Origin: Lachnospiraceae bacterium
GTDB taxonomy: Bacteria; Bacillota; Clostridia; Lachnospirales; Lachnospiraceae
NCBI GenBank assembly: GCA_009777715.1
Contig: WRLH01000004.1
Span: 79,088-143,087 of the forward strand
Reading direction: 5' to 3'
DNA length: 64,000 nt
Shown here: positions 47,125-54,601 of the stretch, in pieces
Layout: each line of letters opens with the position of its first letter
How positions within the stretch are numbered: position 1 is the first letter of the stretch
Translations under genes and position numbers: made by a program
Notes under the pieces: generated by a model
The model's input: only the letters and a program-made list of their open reading frames with translations
What the model was told of the DNA's origin: nothing
The model's database searches: none

Positions 47125-47454
47125 ATGATAGTTTCAATATCAAAAGATAATTTTGAAGACGAAGTTTTGAATAGCCAGCATATAGTCCTTGTGGATTTTT
47201 ATGCTGATTGGTGCGGGCCCTGTAAAATGATGTACCCGATCATCAGGCAGTTGTCTTTAAAATATACAGGGGATTATAAAATGACAACGTGCGACATTGA
47301 TAAGCAAATTGAGCTGGCACAAAGATATGGCGTTTTGTCGATCCCGACCATCATAATATTTTATGGCGGCAAGATAATTGAGACATTTATTGGCTCAATG
47401 TCAATATATGAGCTGGACGATGCGCTAAGCGAGATTATGGAAAAATTGTTATAG
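47125..47454 (+). CDS. trx: Thioredoxin
   Basis: 109 residues with active site W29-C30-GP-C33 in DFYADWCGPCKMM, cis-proline region SIPTIIIF and a final helix. It is a cytoplasmic dithiol reductant. AGAAAGG precedes the ATG and it lies 32 bases after trmB. No thioredoxin reductase is in the window. Confidence 0.95.
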   Translation: MIVSISKDNFEDEVLNSQHIVLVDFYADWCGPCKMMYPIIRQLSLKYTGDYKMTTCDIDKQIELAQRYGVLSIPTIIIFYGGKIIETFIGSMSIYELDDALSEIMEKLL

Positions 47455-47560
47455 AATATGGTATGCTGGCTTGTCCGTACTAAGCACAAGCCAGCAGCCA
47501 AAAATATAGATTATTTTGAGAAATATATGTTATTTTTGAAAAAATCTATTTTGAAAAATA

Positions 47561-48556
47561 CTATTTTTCTTTAATCGGGAACAGCAAATCAAGCTGTAAG
47601 GTTATCAGTTTGGGATTTTGCGAAAAATGATAAAAATTTAAAGTCTCTTCCAAACCTTGTCCCGTGACAGGGGTTAAGCCCCCGCGCGGATTGCCCCAGT
47701 CATTTGCGTATTTCCCGCTTGCCTCAACCCATTCTGAAAGCCGCCGCCAGTCCTCGAAATCCCATTCGCGAAGCACATGGGCAGCATAAAGCCCGCCTGT
47801 AAATTCACGCTTCACAAGCGGTGCTTTAACTTCCATTTCATCAGGGATAGATACCCAAACTTCATATGCTTTTGAGGGTGTGCCTACGCCTTGAGGTTCG
47901 GGGGAGCAGTCAAAACCAAAGCAGCGGGCGTCAGGCTTTACCTTTAGCAAGCCGCTGTCCGCAATGAATTGCTTAACCATTTCAAAAGCCTTGCTTTCGG
48001 TTTCCTCGCCCTCGGCACAAGCAGCGGCTATCGCCATTGGCGGCAGATAAATAATCCGCACATCGTTGTCCGACATTTTTTTGAGGTCTTCACTTGATTT
48101 GTTTAAATCTTCCATTGATAAGTACTCCTTCTTCTTAATTAGATTTTCAGAAAAAGAAAGAGAGTTAATGACAGAAAAAACGGAGTCATCTTCAAGCAAT
48201 TTTAAGTCAACATCAGCCTTTTCACGTATTTCCTTAGCAAAACTTATCAGCATGGATCTGACCGTTTTAAGCGCGGTGATTTCCTCGTCCAGTTTTGCGA
48301 TGTTCTGCGTGAAAATTGCTAATGTTTCCACTGCGCTTTTATTGTTGAATATGCTGATGATTTGCTTTACCGGAACTCTAAGCTTGCGCAAAATAATAAT
48401 CTGGCGCAGGGTGTTGATGGCTTTTTCGTCATAAACACGATAGGCATAATCCTCTTTCCGCTTGCTTTCGATTAACCCGATTTGCTCATAATAGCGCAAC
48501 ATTCTTGTGGAAATTCCATATTCCCTTGATACTTTGCTGATTGTCTGAAGCTCCAT
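47561..48556 (-). CDS. MerR-family regulator with GyrI-like effector domain
   Basis: 331 residues. The ATG at 48556 (MELQTISKVSREYGIS) has AAAGG at 6-base spacing and is preferred over ATG 48571. Winged HTH at 1-70 (STRMLRYYEQIGLIESKR), coiled-coil dimer helix at 80-120 and an effector-binding domain (about 165-331, with AYEVWVSIPDEMEV and GLYAAHVLREWDFEDWRRL). Similar proteins (BmrR-like) sense hydrophobic cations or other small molecules. It appears to control its own 19-bp-spacer promoter. Confidence 0.9.
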   Translation of the reverse strand: MELQTISKVSREYGISTRMLRYYEQIGLIESKRKEDYAYRVYDEKAINTLRQIIILRKLRVPVKQIISIFNNKSAVETLAIFTQNIAKLDEEITALKTVRSMLISFAKEIREKADVDLKLLEDDSVFSVINSLSFSENLIKKKEYLSMEDLNKSSEDLKKMSDNDVRIIYLPPMAIAAACAEGEETESKAFEMVKQFIADSGLLKVKPDARCFGFDCSPEPQGVGTPSKAYEVWVSIPDEMEVKAPLVKREFTGGLYAAHVLREWDFEDWRRLSEWVEASGKYANDWGNPRGGLTPVTGQGLEETLNFYHFSQNPKLITLQLDLLFPIKEK

Positions 48557-48597
48557 TTCATGCCTTTCCATTACCTATTTTCTTTTTCCTAGAGTTT

Positions 48598-48628
48598 ACT
48601 ATAAACTACGACATGGTGTCAAAGTCAA
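48598..48628 (-). promoter_or_regulatory. MerR-type promoter with 19-bp spacer
   Basis: On the minus strand TTGACT (48628-48623) and TATAGT (48603-48598) are 19 bases apart, the over-long spacing that MerR proteins untwist. A dyad GACA-CCA-TGTC lies centrally in the spacer. It drives the merR gene itself. Confidence 0.75.
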
Positions 48629-48769
48629 GGGGGTTTTTGAAAAATTTTTAGCAAATTATGAAATTGAAAATTAAGGAGAAAATTAAAGTTACTCAAAGAA
48701 TGAAATTAAAATTGCGCAAAGTAATTGACAATACGTCATAAAAATTGTATATTCAATAAATAGATTTAT

Positions 48770-48843
48770 CGAAGCGTGGCTCAGTTTGGTAGAGCGCTGC
48801 GTTCGGGACGCAGAGGTCGCAGGTTCAAATCCTGTCGCTTCGA
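48770..48843 (+). tRNA. tRNA-Pro (anticodon CGG)
   Basis: Acceptor CGAAGCG/CGCTTCG, D arm GGCTCAGTTTGGTAGAGC, anticodon stem CTGCG/CGCAG with loop TTCGGGA, T arm GTTCAAATC, discriminator A. No CCA encoded. It marks the left boundary of the accessory region. Confidence 0.95.
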
Positions 48844-48869
48844 TTTCGCAAGGCATAAGGATTATATGC

Positions 48870-49235
48870 CTACAGATCTGGCCATCGCATAAGGGCATCG
48901 TGGCAACATTCAATAATGCGGTCATAATAAACCGCATTTGTCCGGAGTTCGCTTGCATTTGCAACTACAATTCGGTCAGTTGGCTCTCGATGGCCCGGCT
49001 GACGCAAGGGGAACAATGGGGTGAGGAACTCCACCTCGTAGCCTTGATCCGTGCAATACAAACGTAAAAGGGTAAGCGAATCAGCACTAAACTGCACCGT
49101 CAGAAATGGATCATGAAGATTGGTATCATCAAAGAAAACGAGAGTACGACTAAAGGCATTGTCAGCTATTTGCTGGACTTCGTGAAAGATGTCTTGATAT
49201 ATTCCTGAATCGGCAGGATTTTGATTACGTGCCAT
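48870..49235 (-). CDS. Unrecognised small protein beside tRNA-Pro
   Basis: 121 residues, no signal peptide or membrane segment. It contains TLVFFDDTNLHDPFLTVQF and QGYEVEFLTPLFPLRQPG, and ends ECCHDALMRWPDL. AGGAG lies 7 bases before ATG 49235. Base composition is higher in GC than the flanks, which suggests acquisition. No family recognised. Confidence 0.55.
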   Translation of the reverse strand: MARNQNPADSGIYQDIFHEVQQIADNAFSRTLVFFDDTNLHDPFLTVQFSADSLTLLRLYCTDQGYEVEFLTPLFPLRQPGHREPTDRIVVANASELRTNAVYYDRIIECCHDALMRWPDL

Positions 49236-49390
49236 AGTTATTCTCCTTTATTATCAATTGAGGCTATTCGGCGAGGGTAATATCTTATGAAAATATAGCA
49301 CACCCCGAAAGCTAAGTCAAGGAATCTTTTCTGAAAATTTTATTGCTCTCCCAAATTGCCACGCTAATTTGCTTTATTTACAGAAATATG

Positions 49391-49419
49391 TTGATAATTT
49401 TCGCCGTATTAAGTATAAT
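49391..49419 (+). promoter_or_regulatory. Promoter upstream of hicA
   Basis: TTGATA (49391-49396), 17 bases, TATAAT (49414-49419). AAGTATAAT occurs twice (49411-49419, 49421-49429), a possible operator. The rest of 49236-49500 shows no gene. Confidence 0.65.
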
Positions 49420-49500
49420 AAAGTATAATCAAAGTTTTCTTAATGGCATTATATAGGAGTGAGGGCTGATTTATAAGACTTAAGAGAGTGAATAGTAATA

Positions 49501-49740
49501 ATGAACGAAAAAATCTATAATGCGGTTATAAGTGGTAAATCTGACAACAATATAAAGTATAGGGATTTTCAAAATTTGATAGAAAGTCTTGGTTTTGAGT
49601 TCAAAAGACAAAAAGGCTCTCATGCGACTTATAAAAATTATTCGATAAATGAGCGTATGAACATTCAAGCCGAGGGTAATAAAGCAAAAAGTTATCAAGT
49701 AAAGCAATTAAGAGAAATTATTCTTGAATATGATTTATGA
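49501..49740 (+). CDS. hicA: HicA-family toxin
   Basis: 79 residues, a double-stranded-RNA-binding-like fold. The catalytic region FKRQKGSHATYKN contains the conserved Gly-Ser-His of HicA mRNA interferases. NIQAEGNKAKSYQVKQLREI is the usual C-terminal part. It precedes and overlaps the antitoxin reading region, as in canonical hicAB order. Confidence 0.88.
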   Translation: MNEKIYNAVISGKSDNNIKYRDFQNLIESLGFEFKRQKGSHATYKNYSINERMNIQAEGNKAKSYQVKQLREIILEYDL

Positions 49741-49751
49741 AAGGTGTGCAT

Positions 49752-49964
49752 ATGCCGAAATACTCAATAGTTTTGCAATACGATGAAGCAGACGATATTT
49801 ATGTTGCCATTGTTCCCGAGCTAAAAGGATGTATGGCGCATGGTAAAACACAAGCTGATGCCGTAAGGGAAATTAATATTGCTATGGAATTGATGGTTGA
49901 GAGTATGCTAGAGGACGGCGAGGAACTTCCTAGACCACTTACACAAAACAGCAAAATTGCGTAG
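49752..49964 (+). CDS. hicB: HicB-family antitoxin
   Basis: 70 residues from ATG 49752, after AAGGTG; an ATG at 49737 overlaps the hicA stop. YSIVLQYDEADDIYVAIVPELKGCMAHGKT (in parts) is the HicB partial RNase H fold, followed by a helix EINIAMELMVESMLEDG. There is no C-terminal DNA-binding domain, so autoregulation, if any, would need the complex. Confidence 0.87.
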   Translation: MPKYSIVLQYDEADDIYVAIVPELKGCMAHGKTQADAVREINIAMELMVESMLEDGEELPRPLTQNSKIA

Positions 49965-49975
49965 TTTTATTTGCT

Positions 49976-52057
49976 TTAGCTCCGATTTCCCGCCAAAAAA
50001 CCCTTTAAAACCCTAAGCAGTTCATCAATGTCAATTGGCTTGCCGATATGGGCATTCATACCTGCTTGCAGGCTTTTGGCAATGTCCTCGCTAAAGACGT
50101 TGGCGGAAAGCGCAATAATAGGCAGCTCGCGGTTGAATTTGCGGATTCGGCGCGTGGCTTCGTAACCGTCCATTTCGGGCATTTGGATATCCATCAAAAC
50201 AATGTCATAGCGTTCATTTTTATTTTCTGTGCTTTCGGCAACCATTCTGACCGCTTCAGCACCGTTTTCTGCGTATTCAATGCGGATATTTGTTGGTTCA
50301 AGCAGGGCAGACAATACCTCACGGTTGATTTCCATATCCTCAGCTATTAATAAGCGGTAATCCCGGAAATCGTCGAGTTTGCCAAATTTGTAGCTTTCCT
50401 GATTCTCATCGCCAATTTTAACCTCATTGTAATTATCGCAGGCTAAAGCTGTAATCGTAAATGAGAAAGTTGTGCCTTTGCCATACTCGGATTCAAACCA
50501 GATTTTGCCGTCCATCATTTCAACGATCCGCTTGGAGATGGCAAGCCCCAGCCCAGTCCCGCCGAACTTTCGTACCGTGCTGGAATCTGCTTGCTCAAAC
50601 GACTTAAACAAGCGGCTTTGCTCCTCGGATTTTATGCCAATGCCTGTGTCGGTTATGTCAAATTGCAAAGTACAGGCCTTTCCGGCAGTCTTTTTAAGAC
50701 GCACGCCAAGATGGATGCTCCCATTTTCCGGGGTGAATTTTACCGCATTTCCGAGCAGATTTATCAAAGCCTGGGTCAGCCGCCCCTCGTCCCCGATTAT
50801 TACGGGAGGTATGCCGGGATCTATTTCGGTTTTGAAATCAAGGTGCTTTTCATTGGTTTTGAACTTTATAATGCTCTCAATGTTCTTTAAGCACTTGCCA
50901 AAATCAAAGGCAACATGGTCAAGCACTAGCTTGTTGGCTTCAATCCTCGACATATCCAAGATGTCATTGATAATATAAAGTAAATGCGATGAAGCGGAGT
51001 TAATTTTTGTGATGGCATAATCTTTTTTCTTATTGTCTTTTGTTGTTCCCGCCACCGTTGCCATTCCGATAATTGCGTTAATCGGTGTGCGAAGCTCATG
51101 GCTCATGGTTGCTAAGAAACTGCTTTTTGAACGGCTTGCCCTGATTGCTTTTCTAAGAGCATAAAATAAGATAATTGAAACTAAAATGCCAGCAATTCCT
51201 GTAAAAATCGAATTGGCAGTTAGCGTGTTTGCCGTGTTTTTTAGGTCGTCTATTGGCACACCGAGAAAGATAATGGCAAAAATTTCATCAGCCGAATTAA
51301 AAAACGGCTTATAATAGGTCTGGTATAGATTGCCGAAGATTTCAAGCTCACCATAATATTCTTGCTTTTCCCCGAAAACAACGGCGGCTATTTCCGGGTC
51401 AAGGGCAGTACCCAACGCCCGTCTTTCATCAACATAAAGCGTAGTGGCAATCCGGGTGTTGCCGTAGAAAACGGTGACTTCGGTATTGAGAATCTCTTTA
51501 AGGCGGTCTACTGTTTCTTCGGTATCAAACCTGATTCCCGTTGTCACCGTGCCGACAAGTTCTTTGTCATCATCGTAGATAGGCACGCCAGTACGCACCG
51601 CAACCCTTACGTACTCGCTTGATTCATAATAAGTAGTCACTTGGCCTTTCAGAGCTTCGACTACATTGGGTTCATCGGCAACCGAGTCCCCATAGCCATC
51701 GGGAACATGAGTTCTCATCAATACTTTGCCGTAATTGTCGGTGACAACAAAGAAATCCACGTTATAATGCTCATATTTATCAGCAAAAATCCGCAGCAAC
51801 TCGGCGTTGTCCCGTGCTTTAACAGCTGCCACCACACCCTGCTCCCGCGCTGTTGAAACCGCAGCGATCCGCGAGTATTCGCCGCAGTGGAGCAGATAGG
51901 AGTCAAGGCTGTTGATATTGGAATCCAGTTTCTGTTGTATTAAAAGATTGCCGAAATCAAGAAATCTTATCGTGAAGATTACGTTCAAGATAACGATAAT
52001 GATAATCAAAAATAACGAACCTGGGATAATCAGATTTTGTTTTATGTCCTTTGACAT
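49976..52057 (-). CDS. Hybrid sensor histidine kinase with receiver domain
   Basis: 693 residues. Membrane helices at 12-33 and 284-302 enclose a 250-residue extracytoplasmic Cache-like sensor (FVVTDNYGKVLMRTHVPDGYG region, then VRTGVPIYDDDKELVGTVTTG). Then HisKA with H320 in SFLATMSHELRTPIN, HATPase (NLLGNAVKFTPE, DTGIGI, FGGTGLGLAISKRI) and a C-terminal receiver with phospho-acceptor Asp in IVLMDIQMPEMDG. No separate response regulator or Hpt is nearby. The repeat at 52069-52105 lies just before its AAGGAG site. Confidence 0.93.
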   Translation of the reverse strand: MSKDIKQNLIIPGSLFLIIIIVILNVIFTIRFLDFGNLLIQQKLDSNINSLDSYLLHCGEYSRIAAVSTAREQGVVAAVKARDNAELLRIFADKYEHYNVDFFVVTDNYGKVLMRTHVPDGYGDSVADEPNVVEALKGQVTTYYESSEYVRVAVRTGVPIYDDDKELVGTVTTGIRFDTEETVDRLKEILNTEVTVFYGNTRIATTLYVDERRALGTALDPEIAAVVFGEKQEYYGELEIFGNLYQTYYKPFFNSADEIFAIIFLGVPIDDLKNTANTLTANSIFTGIAGILVSIILFYALRKAIRASRSKSSFLATMSHELRTPINAIIGMATVAGTTKDNKKKDYAITKINSASSHLLYIINDILDMSRIEANKLVLDHVAFDFGKCLKNIESIIKFKTNEKHLDFKTEIDPGIPPVIIGDEGRLTQALINLLGNAVKFTPENGSIHLGVRLKKTAGKACTLQFDITDTGIGIKSEEQSRLFKSFEQADSSTVRKFGGTGLGLAISKRIVEMMDGKIWFESEYGKGTTFSFTITALACDNYNEVKIGDENQESYKFGKLDDFRDYRLLIAEDMEINREVLSALLEPTNIRIEYAENGAEAVRMVAESTENKNERYDIVLMDIQMPEMDGYEATRRIRKFNRELPIIALSANVFSEDIAKSLQAGMNAHIGKPIDIDELLRVLKGFLAGNRS

Positions 52058-52068
52058 ATTAGGTCTCC

Positions 52069-52105
52069 TTGCGTTTCGTTTCCCCGCCGGGCGGGTGGGT
52101 GCTTA
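52069..52105. repeat. Stop-codon-anchored palindromic repeat, copy 1
   Basis: On the plus strand TTGCGTTTCGTTT is followed by a CCCGCCGGGCGGG palindrome and GTGGGTGCTTA. The terminal TTA is the stop codon of the minus-strand gene 52103-52636. The other end abuts the ribosome site of the next gene. Confidence 0.85.
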
Positions 52106-52636
52106 GGCAGAAAATTTCTTGTTTTCAATCCATAAGCAGATTGAAAAAATTATCTCAATTCCAATCATCATAACAGCTAAAACATAAGCCTCAAAGTTCA
52201 ACCCGATAATGAGAGCCAATATGGTTATGACGACAGATAAAACGAGATATGTCTTTGACTTGTATAACCAGCCATAAGGCAATAAATGCGAACCGAAAAT
52301 CATGGCAATAACCATTAGCATTTTTTCGGGAACAGTCGGATATACCCACATAGCTATCAATAAATAAAGCATTTGATTCACCGAAAACAACACGCCTAAA
52401 TTAGTTAATGGATTTCCCTTGTTTTGAAAATCAACCTTGATTATTTTCGACACAAAGTATGCAAGCGGCAATAACGGCGCGGTACAGCAAAATGTGTATA
52501 GATTCTTTGTAAGCATGGGAATATCCATAAGCTGGACAATGAGAACAGCACACCATATAGCAACGGAAGCTAAAATAAAATGCAAGCCTCGCTTTTGCTT
52601 AATAGCACAATCCATTCTAAGCTCTTCTAAGTTCAT
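52103..52636 (-). CDS. DUF7010-like multi-pass membrane protein
   Basis: 177 residues from ATG 52636 (MNLEELRMDCAIKQKRG) with AGGAG at 8-base spacing. Five or six hydrophobic helices; NQMLYLLIAMWVYPTVPEKM and GSHLLPYGWLYKSKTY match my memory of the DUF7010 family. Function unknown. Confidence 0.65.
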   Translation of the reverse strand: MNLEELRMDCAIKQKRGLHFILASVAIWCAVLIVQLMDIPMLTKNLYTFCCTAPLLPLAYFVSKIIKVDFQNKGNPLTNLGVLFSVNQMLYLLIAMWVYPTVPEKMLMVIAMIFGSHLLPYGWLYKSKTYLVLSVVITILALIIGLNFEAYVLAVMMIGIEIIFSICLWIENKKFSA

Positions 52637-52720
52637 AATCATGTCTCCTAAGATAATTTTCATTGCTAAAGTTTCGTTTTGCATTCCATCTTTGGATGCC
52701 AGCCCTTTTTCATTGTTACG

Positions 52721-53263
52721 TTATTTCCCCCGGCAAATTTTTATATGCGCCTTAATTTTCTTCATCGCCCAATCATAATGGCTTGCTGTAACCGACACGC
52801 AATAACTGCCGAGCGTTGAACCGCCAACCCATGAAAATACTTTTTTCGTAAACAATTCTTCAGTTGAAAATTGCTCAATTAAAGCCAATACATTTTTATG
52901 GCTGTCGCAGAGCATTTCCTTTGCCTCATCGTAAGATGTGGCTTGATGTTTTTCCCAAAACATGACATTCATGTCACCGTATGTTTTCCAGTTATAGGGT
53001 TCGGGTAAAAAGGGTTTCGCTTCGCCTTTTTGATTTGACGAAACCCAATTAAGTAACAGCCTGTGCCATTCGTGAAGATGAATTAATACATCGCGCAGAT
53101 TTTTGTCGCGTTTCCAATGCGCTTCGCCTTTTCCGATATTATCATCAAAATCAAGTACCGCGCTTTTTTCTTCCTCTGACATGGTTTCAATTAAATTCCA
53201 CAGCTTGTCAAACTGTTGATTAGCCGCAAGAATCAAATCTTGCTTTGTTGTAGGTCTTGGCAT
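52721..53263 (-). CDS. ClbS/DfsB (DUF1706) four-helix-bundle protein
   Basis: 180 residues beginning MPRPTTKQDLILAANQQFDKL. It shows WHRLLLNWV, KPFLPEPYNWKTYGDMNV and FSWVGGSTLGSYCVSVTASHYDWAMKKI, the DinB-like metal/ligand fold of the DUF1706 family. ClbS in this family hydrolyses the colibactin cyclopropane and protects its producer; most relatives have no tested substrate. Good ribosome site AAAGGAG. Confidence 0.87.
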   Translation of the reverse strand: MPRPTTKQDLILAANQQFDKLWNLIETMSEEEKSAVLDFDDNIGKGEAHWKRDKNLRDVLIHLHEWHRLLLNWVSSNQKGEAKPFLPEPYNWKTYGDMNVMFWEKHQATSYDEAKEMLCDSHKNVLALIEQFSTEELFTKKVFSWVGGSTLGSYCVSVTASHYDWAMKKIKAHIKICRGK

Positions 53264-53350
53264 GGTAGTGTCTCCTTTTAATTTATGATTTTTAATGCTT
53301 CAACAATTATTTTAACTTTAAATGGTCAGGGTTGCAATACTTAAGTAAAA

Positions 53351-53797
53351 TTACAGCCACTTTATAAACGCCGTTTTGTCGTTTGAGTTATAACCTGCCC
53401 GTTTATAAAAATTTAAAGTGTTTTCCTCTTTTGCGCTTGTCATAAGCATAATTTTATAGCAATTGCTTTCTTCGGCTATATTTTTTGCCGCCGATAAAAT
53501 TAGCGATGCAAATCCTCTGCTTCTATAATCCGGGTCTGTTATTACATTTTCAATAACAGCGTAAGGTCTTTGTTGCCGTGTAAGGTTTTCAATAATTATT
53601 ATAACACACGATGAAACTAATTTTCCATCAAAATAGCCCAATAAGATATGATGATTTGGGTCATTCGTGATTTTTGCCCATATATTTTCAATACTCGAAT
53701 CAATATTAGGGAATGGGTTGCTGTGAAGATGAGTATACAATTCCAGTAATGGCAGTAAATCATTTTCTGCTGCTTTTCTTATCATTAATTCGTTCAT
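53351..53797 (-). CDS. GNAT-family N-acetyltransferase
   Basis: 148 residues. Acetyl-CoA binding motif VITDPDYRSRGFASLILSAA (about 85-104) and the later NFYKRAGYN. Substrate is unknown. It is preceded by repeat copy 2 at its ribosome site. Confidence 0.9.
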   Translation of the reverse strand: MNELMIRKAAENDLLPLLELYTHLHSNPFPNIDSSIENIWAKITNDPNHHILLGYFDGKLVSSCVIIIIENLTRQQRPYAVIENVITDPDYRSRGFASLILSAAKNIAEESNCYKIMLMTSAKEENTLNFYKRAGYNSNDKTAFIKWL

Positions 53798-53807
53798 TTT
53801 TACCTCC

Positions 53808-53845
53808 GTTGCGTTTCGTTTTCCCGCCGGGCGGGAGTGTGCTTA
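53808..53845. repeat. Stop-codon-anchored palindromic repeat, copy 2
   Basis: TTGCGTTTCGTTTT, CCCGCCGGGCGGG palindrome, AGTGTGCTTA. The final TTA is the stop of the ABC ATPase gene; the other end abuts the CGGAGG site of the GNAT gene. Confidence 0.87.
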
Positions 53846-54598
53846 TATTCCAATAGCCGCCATCTGCATTGCAACTTTTTCCGCTCGTGCTTCTATATTC
53901 TTGTCATCGAACTTACTTAACGACAAATCAGAAACGATTTCACCGTCTTTTGTAAACAAAACCCTGTCCGCTCTGGCGGCTACTTTCGCATCGTGCGTAA
54001 CAAGCATAATTGCTGTGCCTTCCTTGTTGATTTCTACAAGCAGCCCCATAATTTCTTCGGCGGATTTTGAGTTGAGTGCGCCGGTGGGTTCATCTGCAAA
54101 TAGGATTTTAGGCGAATTTATCAAAGCGCGGCATATTCCGGCGCGTTGGAGTTGTCCTCCCGAAACTTCTGTAGTTGCTCGTTGTTCAAGCCCTATTATC
54201 CCTGTTTTTTCCATAAGGGTATTTGCCGTTTTTATAACCCCTTTTGCATTTTTCTTGATCTGCAAGGCAGGGAGGACTATGTTATCAAGCAAATTCAGAT
54301 TTTTAAGCATAGTCGGCTGTTGGAAAACAAAGCCCATTTTTGTTCGCCGAATATCGGCAAGTTCATTCTCACGGAGTTCCGACAATTCACCGCCGCAAAA
54401 CTTTACCGAACCGCCCGAAATGCTGTCCATACCGCTTAAAGCGAACAGCAAAGTAGACTTTCCCGAACCGGATGACCCCATAACGGCTACAAATTCACCT
54501 TTTGATATTTCAACGTCCACACCGTTAAGCGCGTTCACTTTTTCATCGGATTGCCCGAAGATTTTTCTAATGTTTTTTCCCACGATTATCTTTTCCAC
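53843..54598 (-). CDS. ABC transporter ATP-binding protein (MacB/LolD type)
   Basis: 251 residues. Walker A GSSGSGKST (41-49), Q loop FVFQQPTMLKNL, signature VSGGQLQRAGI, Walker B ILFADEPTGALN and switch His in VTHDAK. Such ATPases pair with FtsX-like permeases and move or extract peptides, antibiotics or lipids. The permease gene is 3 bases upstream. Confidence 0.95.
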   Translation of the reverse strand: MEKIIVGKNIRKIFGQSDEKVNALNGVDVEISKGEFVAVMGSSGSGKSTLLFALSGMDSISGGSVKFCGGELSELRENELADIRRTKMGFVFQQPTMLKNLNLLDNIVLPALQIKKNAKGVIKTANTLMEKTGIIGLEQRATTEVSGGQLQRAGICRALINSPKILFADEPTGALNSKSAEEIMGLLVEINKEGTAIMLVTHDAKVAARADRVLFTKDGEIVSDLSLSKFDDKNIEARAEKVAMQMAAIGI

Positions 54599-54601
54599 GG
54601 A

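Noticed and set aside
48770..49000. tRNA-Pro as an integration attachment site with a second att copy
   Set aside because: No repeat of the tRNA 3' end (beyond 9 bases) was seen elsewhere in the window and there is no integrase gene here.
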